Origin: an uncultured Clostridium sp.
Lineage (GTDB): Bacteria > Bacillota > Clostridia > TANB77 > CAG-508
Length of the DNA: 48,948 nucleotides
Direction of reading: 5' to 3'
NCBI GenBank assembly: GCA_958413095.1
Contig: CATYUF010000005.1
Span: 1-48,948 of the forward strand
A model generated the notes under the pieces. It searched no databases. It saw only the letters and a list, made by a program, of their open reading frames with translations, and was not told the DNA's origin. A program made the position numbers and the translations under genes. Shown in pieces: positions 9,228 to 16,810 of the stretch (position 1 is the stretch's first letter; every line of letters begins with the position of its first letter).

Positions 9228-9725
9228 ATGTTTAATGTAGCTGTTTTAAAAATGAAAGATATTATCAAGTACATAATGTGCATATTCGTATTAATTTTAG
9301 TAGTATTTGTAACAACTAAATATGTTGCAAGTACAAAAGAAAATGTAAAAAAAATAGAACAAAATGTTCAAAACACAGCAAGTAGTTTTTTTAGTAAAAA
9401 TCTACTTGCTTGTTTAGATGCTTCTATACCAGTAATGGCACAAGTTAATGAAGAATATAAAAAAGTATCAAGTGAGGATGATATAAAAGAAAATGAAAAT
9501 AAAAATATTTTGCACAGTATAATAGGAACTCAAATAAGTTCAATAAATGGATTAGAAAAAGAAGAAAACAATAAAATTAATGATAAAGAAAAAGAGAAAG
9601 ATGATAAACAAGATAGTAAAGATAATAAGCAAGAAAATATGGAGAAACAAGAAGAAAACAAAAATAATCAAGAAGAGAAAAAAGAAGAAAATGTTGAAGT
9701 AGCTCGGAACAGGACTAAAAACTGA
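9228..9725 (+). pseudogene. spoIIP: spoIIP, N-terminal part (frameshifted)
   Basis: Encodes the membrane anchor (about residues 12-30) and a Lys/Glu/Asn-rich linker of a SpoIIP-like protein. The start is the ATG at 9228, 8 bases after AAGGAG. The frame runs into a TGA at 9723 just after VEVA. The SpoIIP catalytic domain continues without interruption in the +1-shifted frame from about 9703. Skipping one base near 9705 would join the two frames as VEVA-GTGLKTEV. Either the gene is inactivated, the assembly has an indel, or a +1 frameshift is used. SpoIIP acts with SpoIID in engulfment during sporulation. Confidence 0.75.
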
Positions 9726-10470
9726 AGTTATTACTAATAATCCTATAAAAGAAAGTTATAATGTAGAATATGGAAAAGTAAAAATAAAAAATCAAACAGA
9801 CTATAAATTAACACAAGAAATGTTAACACCAGACATTACAATAGAAAATAAAAATATAATGTTATTTCATACACATAGTTGTGAAAGTTATACTCCAAGT
9901 CCAAATTATCAATATACTCAAACAGGAAATTTTAGAACAACAGATTTAAATTTCACAGTAACAAGAGTAGGTACAGAACTTACAAATCAGTTGCAACAAT
10001 ATGGCTATAATGTAATTCATGATACAAGTTATAATGATTATCCTTCATATAATGGTTCATATACTAAATCATTAAAAACAGTAGAAAGCTTATTAAAGAC
10101 AAATCCATCAGACATAATAATAGACTTACATAGAGATGCAATAGGTAGTAGAAGTGATTATGCACCGATAGTAAAAATAGGGGAAAATGATGTAGCAGCA
10201 CAAATAATGTTTGTAATAGGTACTAATAATGGTGGGCTATGGCATCCTAATTGGAATCAAAATTTAAAATTTGCGATAAAAATACAAGAAAAAGCAGAAG
10301 AGATGTATCCCGGACTTTTTAAACCTATAATGCTTACGACTTCTAGATATAATCAGCATGCTGGGAAATATGCAAGTATAATAGAAGTTGGGGCGACAGG
10401 AAATACAATGGAGCAGTGTTTGACAAGTATGAAATATTTGGCAAAGGTTATAGATGAAGTAATAAAATAG
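9703..10470 (+). pseudogene. spoIIP: spoIIP, catalytic C-terminal part (amidase/endopeptidase)
   Basis: The frame is open from 9703, directly after an in-frame TAG at 9700, but has no ribosome binding site; the first ATG is 9820. It carries the SpoIIP domain: LTPDITIENKN, then LFHTHSCESY (metal-binding His and Glu), DLHRDA, and IIEVGATGNT near the end. SpoIIP removes stem peptides from peptidoglycan for engulfment of the forespore. All catalytic motifs are intact, so only the frame break at about 9700-9706 stands between this and a normal SpoIIP of roughly 410 residues. Confidence 0.8.
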
Positions 10471-10496
10471 TCATTGTATAATAGCATTTATAAATT

Positions 10497-10720
10497 AGTC
10501 GCTGAAAATGGTTGATAATTATGATTTTTTTATTTTTTGACTACTTATTTCATTCAGAAAGAATTGGTAAGACTTTCTAATGAGCCTCTCTCACTCAGAC
10601 CCATTCATACTTCATGTACCGTGAGCATTCCTCATTCGAAAGTCTAACCAATTCTAATCTTCATTCCATGCGAACGTCAAAAACCAAAAAAATTATAATT
10701 ATCAACTATTTCCAGCTACT
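10497..10720. repeat. 224-bp foldback (MITE-like) element
   Basis: The outer arms 10497-10541 and 10676-10720 are inverted copies with about 39 of 45 matches. The inner arms 10561-10584 and 10631-10654 are inverted copies of a GAATTGGT-AGACTTTC core with three mismatches in 24. CTCAC (10590-10594) and GTGAG (10621-10625) close the tip. The loop is noticeably richer in C than the surroundings. The whole element could fold into one long hairpin. There is no ORF in the gap 10471-10989. Confidence 0.8.
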
Positions 10721-10747
10721 CTACAAGAAATAATATTATCTAGTAAC
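10693..10747 (+). repeat. Dispersed repeat, copy 1 (foldback element end)
   Basis: TTATAATTAT-AACTATTT-CAG-TACTCTA ... ATTATCTAGTAAC here recurs at 36086-36141 with the same order and spacing. It covers the right end of the foldback element and about 27 bases beyond it. Confidence 0.7.
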
Positions 10748-10822
10748 AAGTTGTGAAATAAATTAAAAATTTTTTAAGTTTTGGTATTTTTTCTAAAACA
10801 GTTTATATGGTTATATTTGTCG

Positions 10823-10907
10823 TTTCGGTTTTTAAATATTTCTAATCGAGGAGCAGTTTTAGCAATTTCTAAAATAATATAATTTATAAAATATAAAAAA
10901 ACCGAAA
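10823..10907. repeat. Inverted repeat upstream of pgi
   Basis: TTTCGGTTTTT (10823-10833) and AAAAACCGAAA (10897-10907) are perfect inverted copies 63 bases apart in the pgi leader. They could pair in the transcript or serve as a two-part operator; nothing else identifies them. Confidence 0.45.
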
Positions 10908-10989
10908 CTTAAATGAAATTTTATATTGAAATAATTCATCTAGTTGTATATAATAATTTAGAATAAAGTAGAAAAGAGGTATGCAAAGG

Positions 10990-12294
10990 ATGAATATTAA
11001 ATTAAATTTGAAAGAAACTGGTATTAGTCAAAAAAGTATTTTAGAGTATAAAGCACAAGTTGAAAATATACATAAAGATTTACATAGAAGAGCAAATGAT
11101 GAAAATGATTTTGTGGGATGGCTTGAGTTGCCAACTAATTATGATAAAAAAGAGTTTGCTAGAATAAAAAAAGCAGCAAAGAAAATCAAAAAAGAATCAG
11201 ATATATTGGTAGTAATAGGAATAGGGGGGTCTTATTTAGGAGCTAGAGCAGTTATTGAGGCTTTAACAAGTTCTTTTTATAATATGTTACCAAACAAGCA
11301 AAGAAAATATCCTCAAGTATTATATGTAGGAAATAATTTAAGTCCTAATTATATAAATGAATTAATTGAATACATTGGAGAGAAAGATTTTTCAGTAAAT
11401 GTAATTTCAAAATCGGGAACAACAACAGAACCAGCAGTTGCTTTTAGAATTTTTAGAGAAATATTAGAAAATAAATATGGAATAGAAGAGGCTAGAAGCA
11501 GAATATATGCAACAACAGATAAACAAAAAGGCGCATTAAAGACATTAGCTGATAATGAAGGATATGAACAATTTGTTGTTCCAGATAATATAGGGGGAAG
11601 ATATTCAGTATTAACAGCAGTAGGATTATTACCAATAGCAACAGCAGGCATAGATATAGATAAATTAATGGAAGGTGCGAGAATAGCACAAGAAAGATAT
11701 AATGATTCGAATTTGAAATACAATGAATGTTATCAATATGCAGTTGCAAGGAATATTTTAAATAAACTATATAAAAATATAGAAATATTAGTAAATTATG
11801 AACCTAAAATGCACTATTTTACAGAATGGTGGAAACAATTATATGGTGAAAGTGAAGGAAAAGACCAAAAAGGGATATTCCCAGCAGGAGTTGATTTTAC
11901 AACAGATTTACATTCAATGGGACAATATATACAAGAAGGTAGAAGAAATCTATTTGAAACAGTTATATCAATAAAAAATCCAAATTCAGATATAACAATA
12001 AATATAGATGAAGATAATTTAGATGGATTAAATTATTTAGCAGGAAAAGGATTAGACTATGTAAATAAAAAAGCTATGGAAGGTACTATAAAAGCACATG
12101 TATCAGGAGATGTACCTAATATAGTTATAGAATTAGAAAAATTGGATGAAGAAAATATAGGAGAATTGATATATTTCTTCGAAAAAGCATGTAGTGTATC
12201 AGGAATGATACTTGGAGTAAATCCATTTAATCAACCAGGAGTAGAAGAATATAAAAAGAATATGTTTAAACTATTAAAGAAACCAGGGTATTAG
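10990..12294 (+). CDS. pgi: Glucose-6-phosphate isomerase
   Basis: Interconverts glucose 6-phosphate and fructose 6-phosphate in glycolysis. The ~434-residue length fits the short bacterial form. Visible motifs are the sugar-phosphate loop VIGIGGSYLGARA, SKSGTTTEPA, the catalytic-region signature GGRYSVLTAVGLLP, and a C-terminal HSMGQYIQEG with a following Lys-rich tail. An ATG at 10981 is one base after the GAGG, so the ATG at 10990, about 10 bases downstream of it, is preferred. The pyruvate kinase gene lies nearby, but a thioesterase gene and hairpins separate the two. Confidence 0.96.
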   Translation: MNIKLNLKETGISQKSILEYKAQVENIHKDLHRRANDENDFVGWLELPTNYDKKEFARIKKAAKKIKKESDILVVIGIGGSYLGARAVIEALTSSFYNMLPNKQRKYPQVLYVGNNLSPNYINELIEYIGEKDFSVNVISKSGTTTEPAVAFRIFREILENKYGIEEARSRIYATTDKQKGALKTLADNEGYEQFVVPDNIGGRYSVLTAVGLLPIATAGIDIDKLMEGARIAQERYNDSNLKYNECYQYAVARNILNKLYKNIEILVNYEPKMHYFTEWWKQLYGESEGKDQKGIFPAGVDFTTDLHSMGQYIQEGRRNLFETVISIKNPNSDITINIDEDNLDGLNYLAGKGLDYVNKKAMEGTIKAHVSGDVPNIVIELEKLDEENIGELIYFFEKACSVSGMILGVNPFNQPGVEEYKKNMFKLLKKPGY

Positions 12295-12310
12295 TTTATG
12301 ATAAAAAATT

Positions 12311-12354
12311 CAAACTATTGTTATATAAAAAACAATATGGAGCTTTTTAGTTTG
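12311..12354 (+). terminator. Stem-loop after pgi
   Basis: CAAACTA (12311-12317) pairs with TAGTTTG (12348-12354), with an inner TTGTT/AACAA helix. No clean T-run follows, so termination is likely but not certain. Confidence 0.45.
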
Positions 12355-12492
12355 GCAACATAAATTGACATTAAAATTTATTTTTTTTAAAGTGATTTAA
12401 TACAATAAAATCGGTTTTATTATATATATTTCTTCTATTTATATCTGATTTGATAGAAAAAATAATAGAAATAAGAAGAGGCGCAATATAAA

Positions 12493-13218
12493 ATGATATA
12501 TAAAGAAAAATTTAAAATAGGATTAAAAGATGTTTGGAAAGGTGAAGAAATAAGTAATATTGCAATACTAGAATATTTAGAAAACATTGCAGCATATCAC
12601 TCTGATAGTGTAGGCTATGGTGTAAATACTACAAAACAAACAAATTTGAATTGGTTATTACTAGATTGGAAAGTAAAAGTCTTAAAAAGACCTAAATATG
12701 GACAAGAATTGGAAATACATACATGGTCAAGGAAAATAGAAAAATTTTATGCATATCGTGATTTTGAAGTATATAATGAAAAAATGAACTTATGTGCAAT
12801 AGCAACATCAAAATGGTTATTAGTAAATAGTAAAACAGGAAAAATTTCTAGGGTAGATTCTGAAATGGCAGAAAAATATCAATCTGAAACAGATAAATCA
12901 GTTTTTGAAAATGAAGAAATTACAAAAATAAATATTCCAGAAAATTTTGAAAATAAAATAATATATCAAGTTCAAAGAAGAGATATAGATGTAATAGGTC
13001 ATATGCATAATTTATATTATTTAGATATTGCATATGAAGCTCTTCCAAAAGAAATTTATGATAAAAGACCATTTGATAATGTCAGAATAATGTATAAAAA
13101 AGAAACTAAATTAGGTGAAAGAGTTGTAGGAAAATATTCTAATATTGATGGTAAAAATGTAGTAGTAATTCAAAGTGAGGATGAAAAAGTTTTACATTCA
13201 ATAGTTGAATTGTATTAA
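12493..13218 (+). CDS. Acyl-ACP thioesterase (FatA/FatB-like)
   Basis: Releases fatty acids from acyl carrier protein in the cytoplasm. The 241 residues form two hot-dog domains. The first has LENIAAYHSDSVGYG and WLLLDWKVKVLKRPKYG, then TWSRKIEKFYAYRDFEV. The second has the DIDVIGHMHNLYYLDIAYEALP segment, matching the Asn/His catalytic region of the family. An RBS (GAGG) lies about 11 bases upstream. It is a single gene between pgi and pyk, bounded by hairpins on both sides. Confidence 0.88.
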   Translation: MIYKEKFKIGLKDVWKGEEISNIAILEYLENIAAYHSDSVGYGVNTTKQTNLNWLLLDWKVKVLKRPKYGQELEIHTWSRKIEKFYAYRDFEVYNEKMNLCAIATSKWLLVNSKTGKISRVDSEMAEKYQSETDKSVFENEEITKINIPENFENKIIYQVQRRDIDVIGHMHNLYYLDIAYEALPKEIYDKRPFDNVRIMYKKETKLGERVVGKYSNIDGKNVVVIQSEDEKVLHSIVELY

Positions 13219-13229
13219 AATATCAATAA

Positions 13230-13287
13230 AAAGATTGTCTGATAATATAAAAAATATATTGGCTAGACAATCTTTCTATATTATCAG
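13230..13287 (+). terminator. Overlapping alternative hairpins after the thioesterase
   Basis: AAAGATTGTCT (13230-13240) pairs perfectly with AGACAATCTTT (13265-13275). CTGATAATATA (13239-13249) pairs perfectly with TATATTATCAG (13277-13287). The 5' strands overlap, so the two 11-bp hairpins compete. It probably terminates the thioesterase transcript. Confidence 0.6.
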
Positions 13288-13335
13288 ATAAATTTAGTAA
13301 AAAACCCGAAATAAGCATAAAATTTGAAAAAAATA

Positions 13336-13365
13336 TTGAATTATAGTACTATTTTGTGATATAAT
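13336..13365 (+). promoter_or_regulatory. Promoter of pyk
   Basis: TTGAAT (13336-13341) and TATAAT (13360-13365) with an 18-base spacer. AATCGGTTTT follows in the 5' leader and recurs in the thioesterase leader. Confidence 0.6.
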
Positions 13366-13395
13366 ACAAATCGGTTTTGAAAGGGAGGAATAAAA

Positions 13396-14841
13396 ATGAA
13401 AGAAGTTTTAAGAAAAACAAACATAATAGGAACAATAGGACCAGCAAGTGAAAGTGAAGAAATGTTTACAAAATTAGTAGAAGCAGGGTTAAATGTAGCA
13501 AGAATTAACTTTTCACATGGTGGATATGAAGAAAATGCTGAAAAAATAGCAACAATAAAAAGAGTAAGAGAAAAATTAAATAAACCAGTTGCTTTATTAC
13601 TAGACACAAAAGGTCCAGAAATTAGAACTGGAAAATTAGAAAGTGGAGATGAAAAAGTAACAATAGAAGAAGGACAAGAATTTACATTTATACATGATGA
13701 TATAGTTGGAAATAATACAAAAACAACAATTACTTATAAAGATTTATATAAAGATGTAAAACCAGGAGCTAAAATTTTAGTTGATGATGGAGCAATAGAA
13801 TTTGAAGTTGTTTCAGTAGAAGGAAAAGATATAAAATGTAAAGCATTAAATACTGCTAGATTAGGAAGCAGAAAAACAATGAATGTTCCAGGTTTAAAAT
13901 TAAACTTACCAGCATTAGCACCAAAAGATATAGAAGACATAACAAATGGGGTAAAAGCTGGATTTGACTTCATAGCTGCATCATTTGTAAGAAGAGCATC
14001 AGATGTTGAAGCTATAAGAGAATTACTAAATAAAAATGGTGGAGAACATGTAAAAATAATATCAAAAATAGAAAGCCAAGAAGGTATAGATAATTTTGAA
14101 GAAATATTAGAATTATCAGATGGAATAATGGTAGCTCGTGGAGATATGGGTGTTGAAATACCAATGGAACAAGTTCCAATTGTTCAAAAACATTTTATTA
14201 AAAGATGTAATCAAGTTGGTAAACCAGTTGTAACAGCAACACAAATGTTAGAATCAATGACATCAAGCCCAAGACCAACAAGAGCAGAAGTAAGTGATGT
14301 TGCAAATGCAGTATATGATGTAACAAGTTGTATAATGCTTTCAGGAGAATGTGCAATGGGAAAATATCCAGTAGAATGTGTTAAAACAATGGTAAAAATA
14401 TCTAAAGCAATCGAAGGAACAGTAAACTACTGGAAGAGATTTAGCAAAAAAGATTTCAAAAAAATAGACTCAGAAGATTTAGAAAGAAACATAGCATACA
14501 CTACATGTGTAACAGCTGAACAAGTAAAAGCAGATGCAATAGTTGCATATACACATAAAGGAGATTCAGTTAGATATATTGCTGGTATGGGACCTGGATG
14601 CCCAATATTTGCAATAACAGATAATGAATCAACTTTCTACCAATTATCAGTTGCATGGAATGTAACTCCAATCTTAGTTAAAGATGGAAAAACAATAGAA
14701 GATACAATTCAAAAAGGAATTGCTGAATTAGAAAAAACTTCTATGTTAGAAAAAGGAGATAAAATAGTTCTAGCAGGAGGGTCAAAAATATTACCAGAAG
14801 CAGCAGAAAACAAAGTTATCGGTGGAGTTGCAAGAGTATAA
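13396..14841 (+). CDS. pyk: Pyruvate kinase
   Basis: Makes pyruvate and ATP from phosphoenolpyruvate in the last step of glycolysis. The 481-residue protein has TIGPASES, NVARINFSHGGYEE, DTKGPEIRTG, the active-site segment IISKIESQEGIDNFEEIL (catalytic Lys), MVARGDMGVE and ATQMLESM. The C-terminal domain is short; the extra PEP-utilising domain found in some Bacilli is absent. AGGGAGG sits 8 bases before the ATG. A good terminator follows, so it is probably transcribed alone. Confidence 0.97.
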   Translation: MKEVLRKTNIIGTIGPASESEEMFTKLVEAGLNVARINFSHGGYEENAEKIATIKRVREKLNKPVALLLDTKGPEIRTGKLESGDEKVTIEEGQEFTFIHDDIVGNNTKTTITYKDLYKDVKPGAKILVDDGAIEFEVVSVEGKDIKCKALNTARLGSRKTMNVPGLKLNLPALAPKDIEDITNGVKAGFDFIAASFVRRASDVEAIRELLNKNGGEHVKIISKIESQEGIDNFEEILELSDGIMVARGDMGVEIPMEQVPIVQKHFIKRCNQVGKPVVTATQMLESMTSSPRPTRAEVSDVANAVYDVTSCIMLSGECAMGKYPVECVKTMVKISKAIEGTVNYWKRFSKKDFKKIDSEDLERNIAYTTCVTAEQVKADAIVAYTHKGDSVRYIAGMGPGCPIFAITDNESTFYQLSVAWNVTPILVKDGKTIEDTIQKGIAELEKTSMLEKGDKIVLAGGSKILPEAAENKVIGGVARV

Positions 14842-14860
14842 TTTTTAATAAATATAAATA

Positions 14861-14910
14861 AAAAACATATTTGTGAAACTAAATTCATAGTTTGGCAGAT
14901 ATGTTTTTTT
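14861..14910 (+). terminator. Rho-independent terminator after pyk
   Basis: AAAAACATAT pairs with ATATGTTTTT through an imperfect stem, followed directly by a run of seven T. Confidence 0.8.
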
Positions 14911-15061
14911 GCAATAACAGGATAGAAATCTTTTTTTAAAATAATATTATATTTATCAGATATTGATAAAGTCCCATAAATATATTCTGATAAATATATT
15001 GCACAAAATGCTATACTTTTTAAAAGAATTGTTATATAATAAAAAGAAAAAGGAGGAGAAT

Positions 15062-15628
15062 ATGAATAAAAAAAGAAAGTTGATTATCGGTGGAACAATT
15101 ATTGTTATACTCTTAGTATTAATACCTGTTGGTTTTTCTATTTCACGAGGACTTATTATAAAATTTGCTTCTGATGAAGAAATTGAAATAGCAAACCAAA
15201 AAGAAAATGAAAGAGCATTAAAAGAAAAAGAAGAATTTGCAAAAAAACATAAAAATAATGTAAATATAGTTCAATATGAAAACCAAGAAAATGAAGCAAT
15301 TATTCCTGGACTAGATGAAAAATTAGCTAAAGATGAAGAAGAAGAATTGAAAATGCTAGAGATTATTAAGAGATTCTATCCAGAAGAAATAGAACAGATT
15401 TTAGATAAATCAAAAAAAGAGGAAGATGAAGGCTTAGTAGATATAACAACTAGCCCGTTGAAAAAAAATCAAAGAGATATGTATGATTTAGTTTTAAAAA
15501 TATTAGAAAATGAAAATTTACCAGATGATGAAAAAATAATTTTAATCGAATATATAGAAGAACAAATGTATTATTTAGAAAAGGATGAGGACTTAAAAAC
15601 AAGAGCTAAAATAGTATTAGAAAAATAA
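15062..15628 (+). CDS. Small membrane protein with Lys/Glu-rich tail, unknown
   Basis: I do not recognise the family. The 188-residue product has one N-terminal membrane helix at about residues 6-29, then a charged stretch (30-65) and a mainly acidic helical domain with PDDEKIILIEYIEEQM near the end. The start is the ATG at 15062 behind GGAGGAG; a longer reading frame reaching upstream has no ribosome binding site. It stands alone between the pyk terminator and the cotJ operon. An outside-facing anchored domain is likely from the positive residues before the helix. Confidence 0.7.
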   Translation: MNKKRKLIIGGTIIVILLVLIPVGFSISRGLIIKFASDEEIEIANQKENERALKEKEEFAKKHKNNVNIVQYENQENEAIIPGLDEKLAKDEEEELKMLEIIKRFYPEEIEQILDKSKKEEDEGLVDITTSPLKKNQRDMYDLVLKILENENLPDDEKIILIEYIEEQMYYLEKDEDLKTRAKIVLEK

Positions 15629-15637
15629 AAACAAGAT

Positions 15638-15674
15638 TATTGACAAAGTGTATAAAATATTTTGTCAATAGTCT
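15638..15674 (+). terminator. Terminator upstream of cotJ
   Basis: TATTGACAAA (15638-15647) and TTTGTCAATA (15661-15670) are perfect inverted copies with a 13-base loop, followed by GTCTTT. Confidence 0.6.
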
Positions 15675-15683
15675 TTAATTTTT

Positions 15684-15712
15684 GTCAATTTTAAGAATAA
15701 AATACATATAAT
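15684..15712 (+). promoter_or_regulatory. Sigma-E-like sporulation promoter of cotJ
   Basis: GTCAATTT (15684-15691) and CATATAAT (15705-15712) are 13 bases apart and resemble the mother-cell sigma-E consensus (GTCATATT and CATACAAT). They lie 22 bases before the cotJA start. cotJ is sigma-E-dependent in Bacillus subtilis, so this is consistent, but it rests on pattern only. Confidence 0.55.
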
Positions 15713-15733
15713 GTATAAAAAGGAGGAATAAAA

Positions 15734-16093
15734 ATGTTTAATAGAAGAAAATGTTATTGCATGAACAATAATTATAAAAACAATTCATGTGAGCTACAAA
15801 GAGAAATAATGGAAGACAAATGTCAAAATGTAGCATCATATGAAAAATATAGTGATTCTTGTGACTGTGGATTTGATGAAGAAATGAATGTATTTCCTGA
15901 AAATCCAATGTTAGCACAAAGCTATGTACCAATTCAATATATGGATAGAGTATTTAAACCAGCAGTAGGATTAAAAATGGGAACAATTTTTCCAGAATTA
16001 GTTAGCCCATATGTACCTGGTCAATCAATGGAAGAAATAAAATATATTGAATGTATGAATAAAATAGGAAAGGGGTGTAATAAATGTCAATAG
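15734..16093 (+). CDS. cotJA: Spore coat protein CotJA
   Basis: First gene of the cotJABC spore-coat operon, made in the mother cell. The 119-residue protein has a Cys-rich N-terminal extension (about 1-50) and then the CotJA core from PMLAQSYVPIQYMD to GTIFPELVSPYVPGQS. Standard CotJA proteins are about 70-80 residues, so the Cys-rich front is an addition. AGGAGG precedes ATG. The end overlaps the cotJB start by 10 bases, showing tight coupling. Confidence 0.9.
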   Translation: MFNRRKCYCMNNNYKNNSCELQREIMEDKCQNVASYEKYSDSCDCGFDEEMNVFPENPMLAQSYVPIQYMDRVFKPAVGLKMGTIFPELVSPYVPGQSMEEIKYIECMNKIGKGCNKCQ

Positions 16094-16503
16094 AAGAAAA
16101 TAGAAATTGCAACTGTAATTGCAATTGTCAAATGAAACCAGTAGAAGTAAAAGAAGAACACGAATGCATGGAGTGTCAAAAAGTAGAAAGAAAAGTAGAT
16201 TGTGATTTAAGAAGAGAAATGATGCAACAAATAAGAGCATATGAATTTTCAATTAATGAATTGGCATTATATCTTGATACACACCCAGAAGATCAAAAGG
16301 CCTTATGTTTGCATAGAAAATATTGTAAAGAAGCAAAAGAATTAAAAGATAAATATCAAAGAGTATATGGTCCATTAACTATAAATTATCCATGTAATAA
16401 ATGGAGATGGTTAGAAGAACCATGGCCTTCGTTTATTTTGGGAGTAACTACTTATCTACAATTTTTTTGTGAAATTAATAAGAAAATTAGAGAAAAAATG
16501 TGA
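16084..16503 (+). CDS. cotJB: Spore coat protein CotJB, C-terminus replaced by insertion
   Basis: Spore-coat assembly protein that acts with CotJA and CotJC. After a Cys-rich N-terminal extension comes the CotJB core: IRAYEFSINELALYLDTHPED and YGPLTINYP, then WRWLEEPWP. Family members normally finish in WPWE plus a few residues, but here WP is followed by 24 foreign residues (SFILGVTT onward). These are encoded by the left end of element 1. Joining the TGGCC at 16423-16427 to the one at 30052-30056 restores EEPWPWERGNY and a stop that overlaps the cotJC start, giving 121 residues. The present 139-residue product may still fold. Confidence 0.9.
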   Translation: MSIEENRNCNCNCNCQMKPVEVKEEHECMECQKVERKVDCDLRREMMQQIRAYEFSINELALYLDTHPEDQKALCLHRKYCKEAKELKDKYQRVYGPLTINYPCNKWRWLEEPWPSFILGVTTYLQFFCEINKKIREKM

Positions 16504-16561
16504 AATTTTTATGATTTTTTTGAAAAAATTTTTGCATATTACTGAACTAGAAAATGTTGAA
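16445..16561 (+). repeat. Direct repeat L of element 1
   Basis: About 117 bases that align with 27903-28021 at roughly 80-85% identity, including AGAGAAAAAATGT and AATTTTTGCATATT. It starts directly after the left attP arm and covers the false 3' end of cotJB. The rest of 16504-16810 has no gene, only a GTTTAAG/CTTAAAC hairpin and the cluster promoter. Confidence 0.8.
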
Positions 16562-16668
16562 AAATAGGGGAATGGACAAGTTGTTTTTCTATAGTTTAAG
16601 ACACTATTGAAAATTGTGACTTAAACAAGAAAAATTGACAAAATTTTACAAATAAAATCTAAAAAATA

Positions 16669-16697
16669 TTGCAATTTATAAATGGTTGTGTTATAAT
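16669..16697 (+). promoter_or_regulatory. Promoter of the element 1 biosynthetic cluster
   Basis: TTGCAA (16669-16674) and TATAAT (16692-16697) are 17 bases apart, about 115 bases before the first gene. The leader carries GCAAGT/ACTTGC inverted copies. Confidence 0.6.
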
Positions 16698-16810
16698 ACT
16701 AAATATGAAATTGAGAGATAATGAGAAACAAAGGCAAGTTATAAAACAAAAGAAAATATGTTTTTTTGACTTGCTATTTATTTTAAATAAATGGAGAAAT
16801 AAAATATATT

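Noticed and set aside
10471..10989. CRISPR array or tandem repeats suspected from the structured gap
   Set aside because: The repeats are inverted arms of one element, not regularly spaced direct repeats.
16504..16668. Small RNA or precursor peptide gene before the biosynthetic cluster
   Set aside because: No short ORF with a ribosome binding site is visible; the region is explained by the direct repeat and an AT-rich leader.
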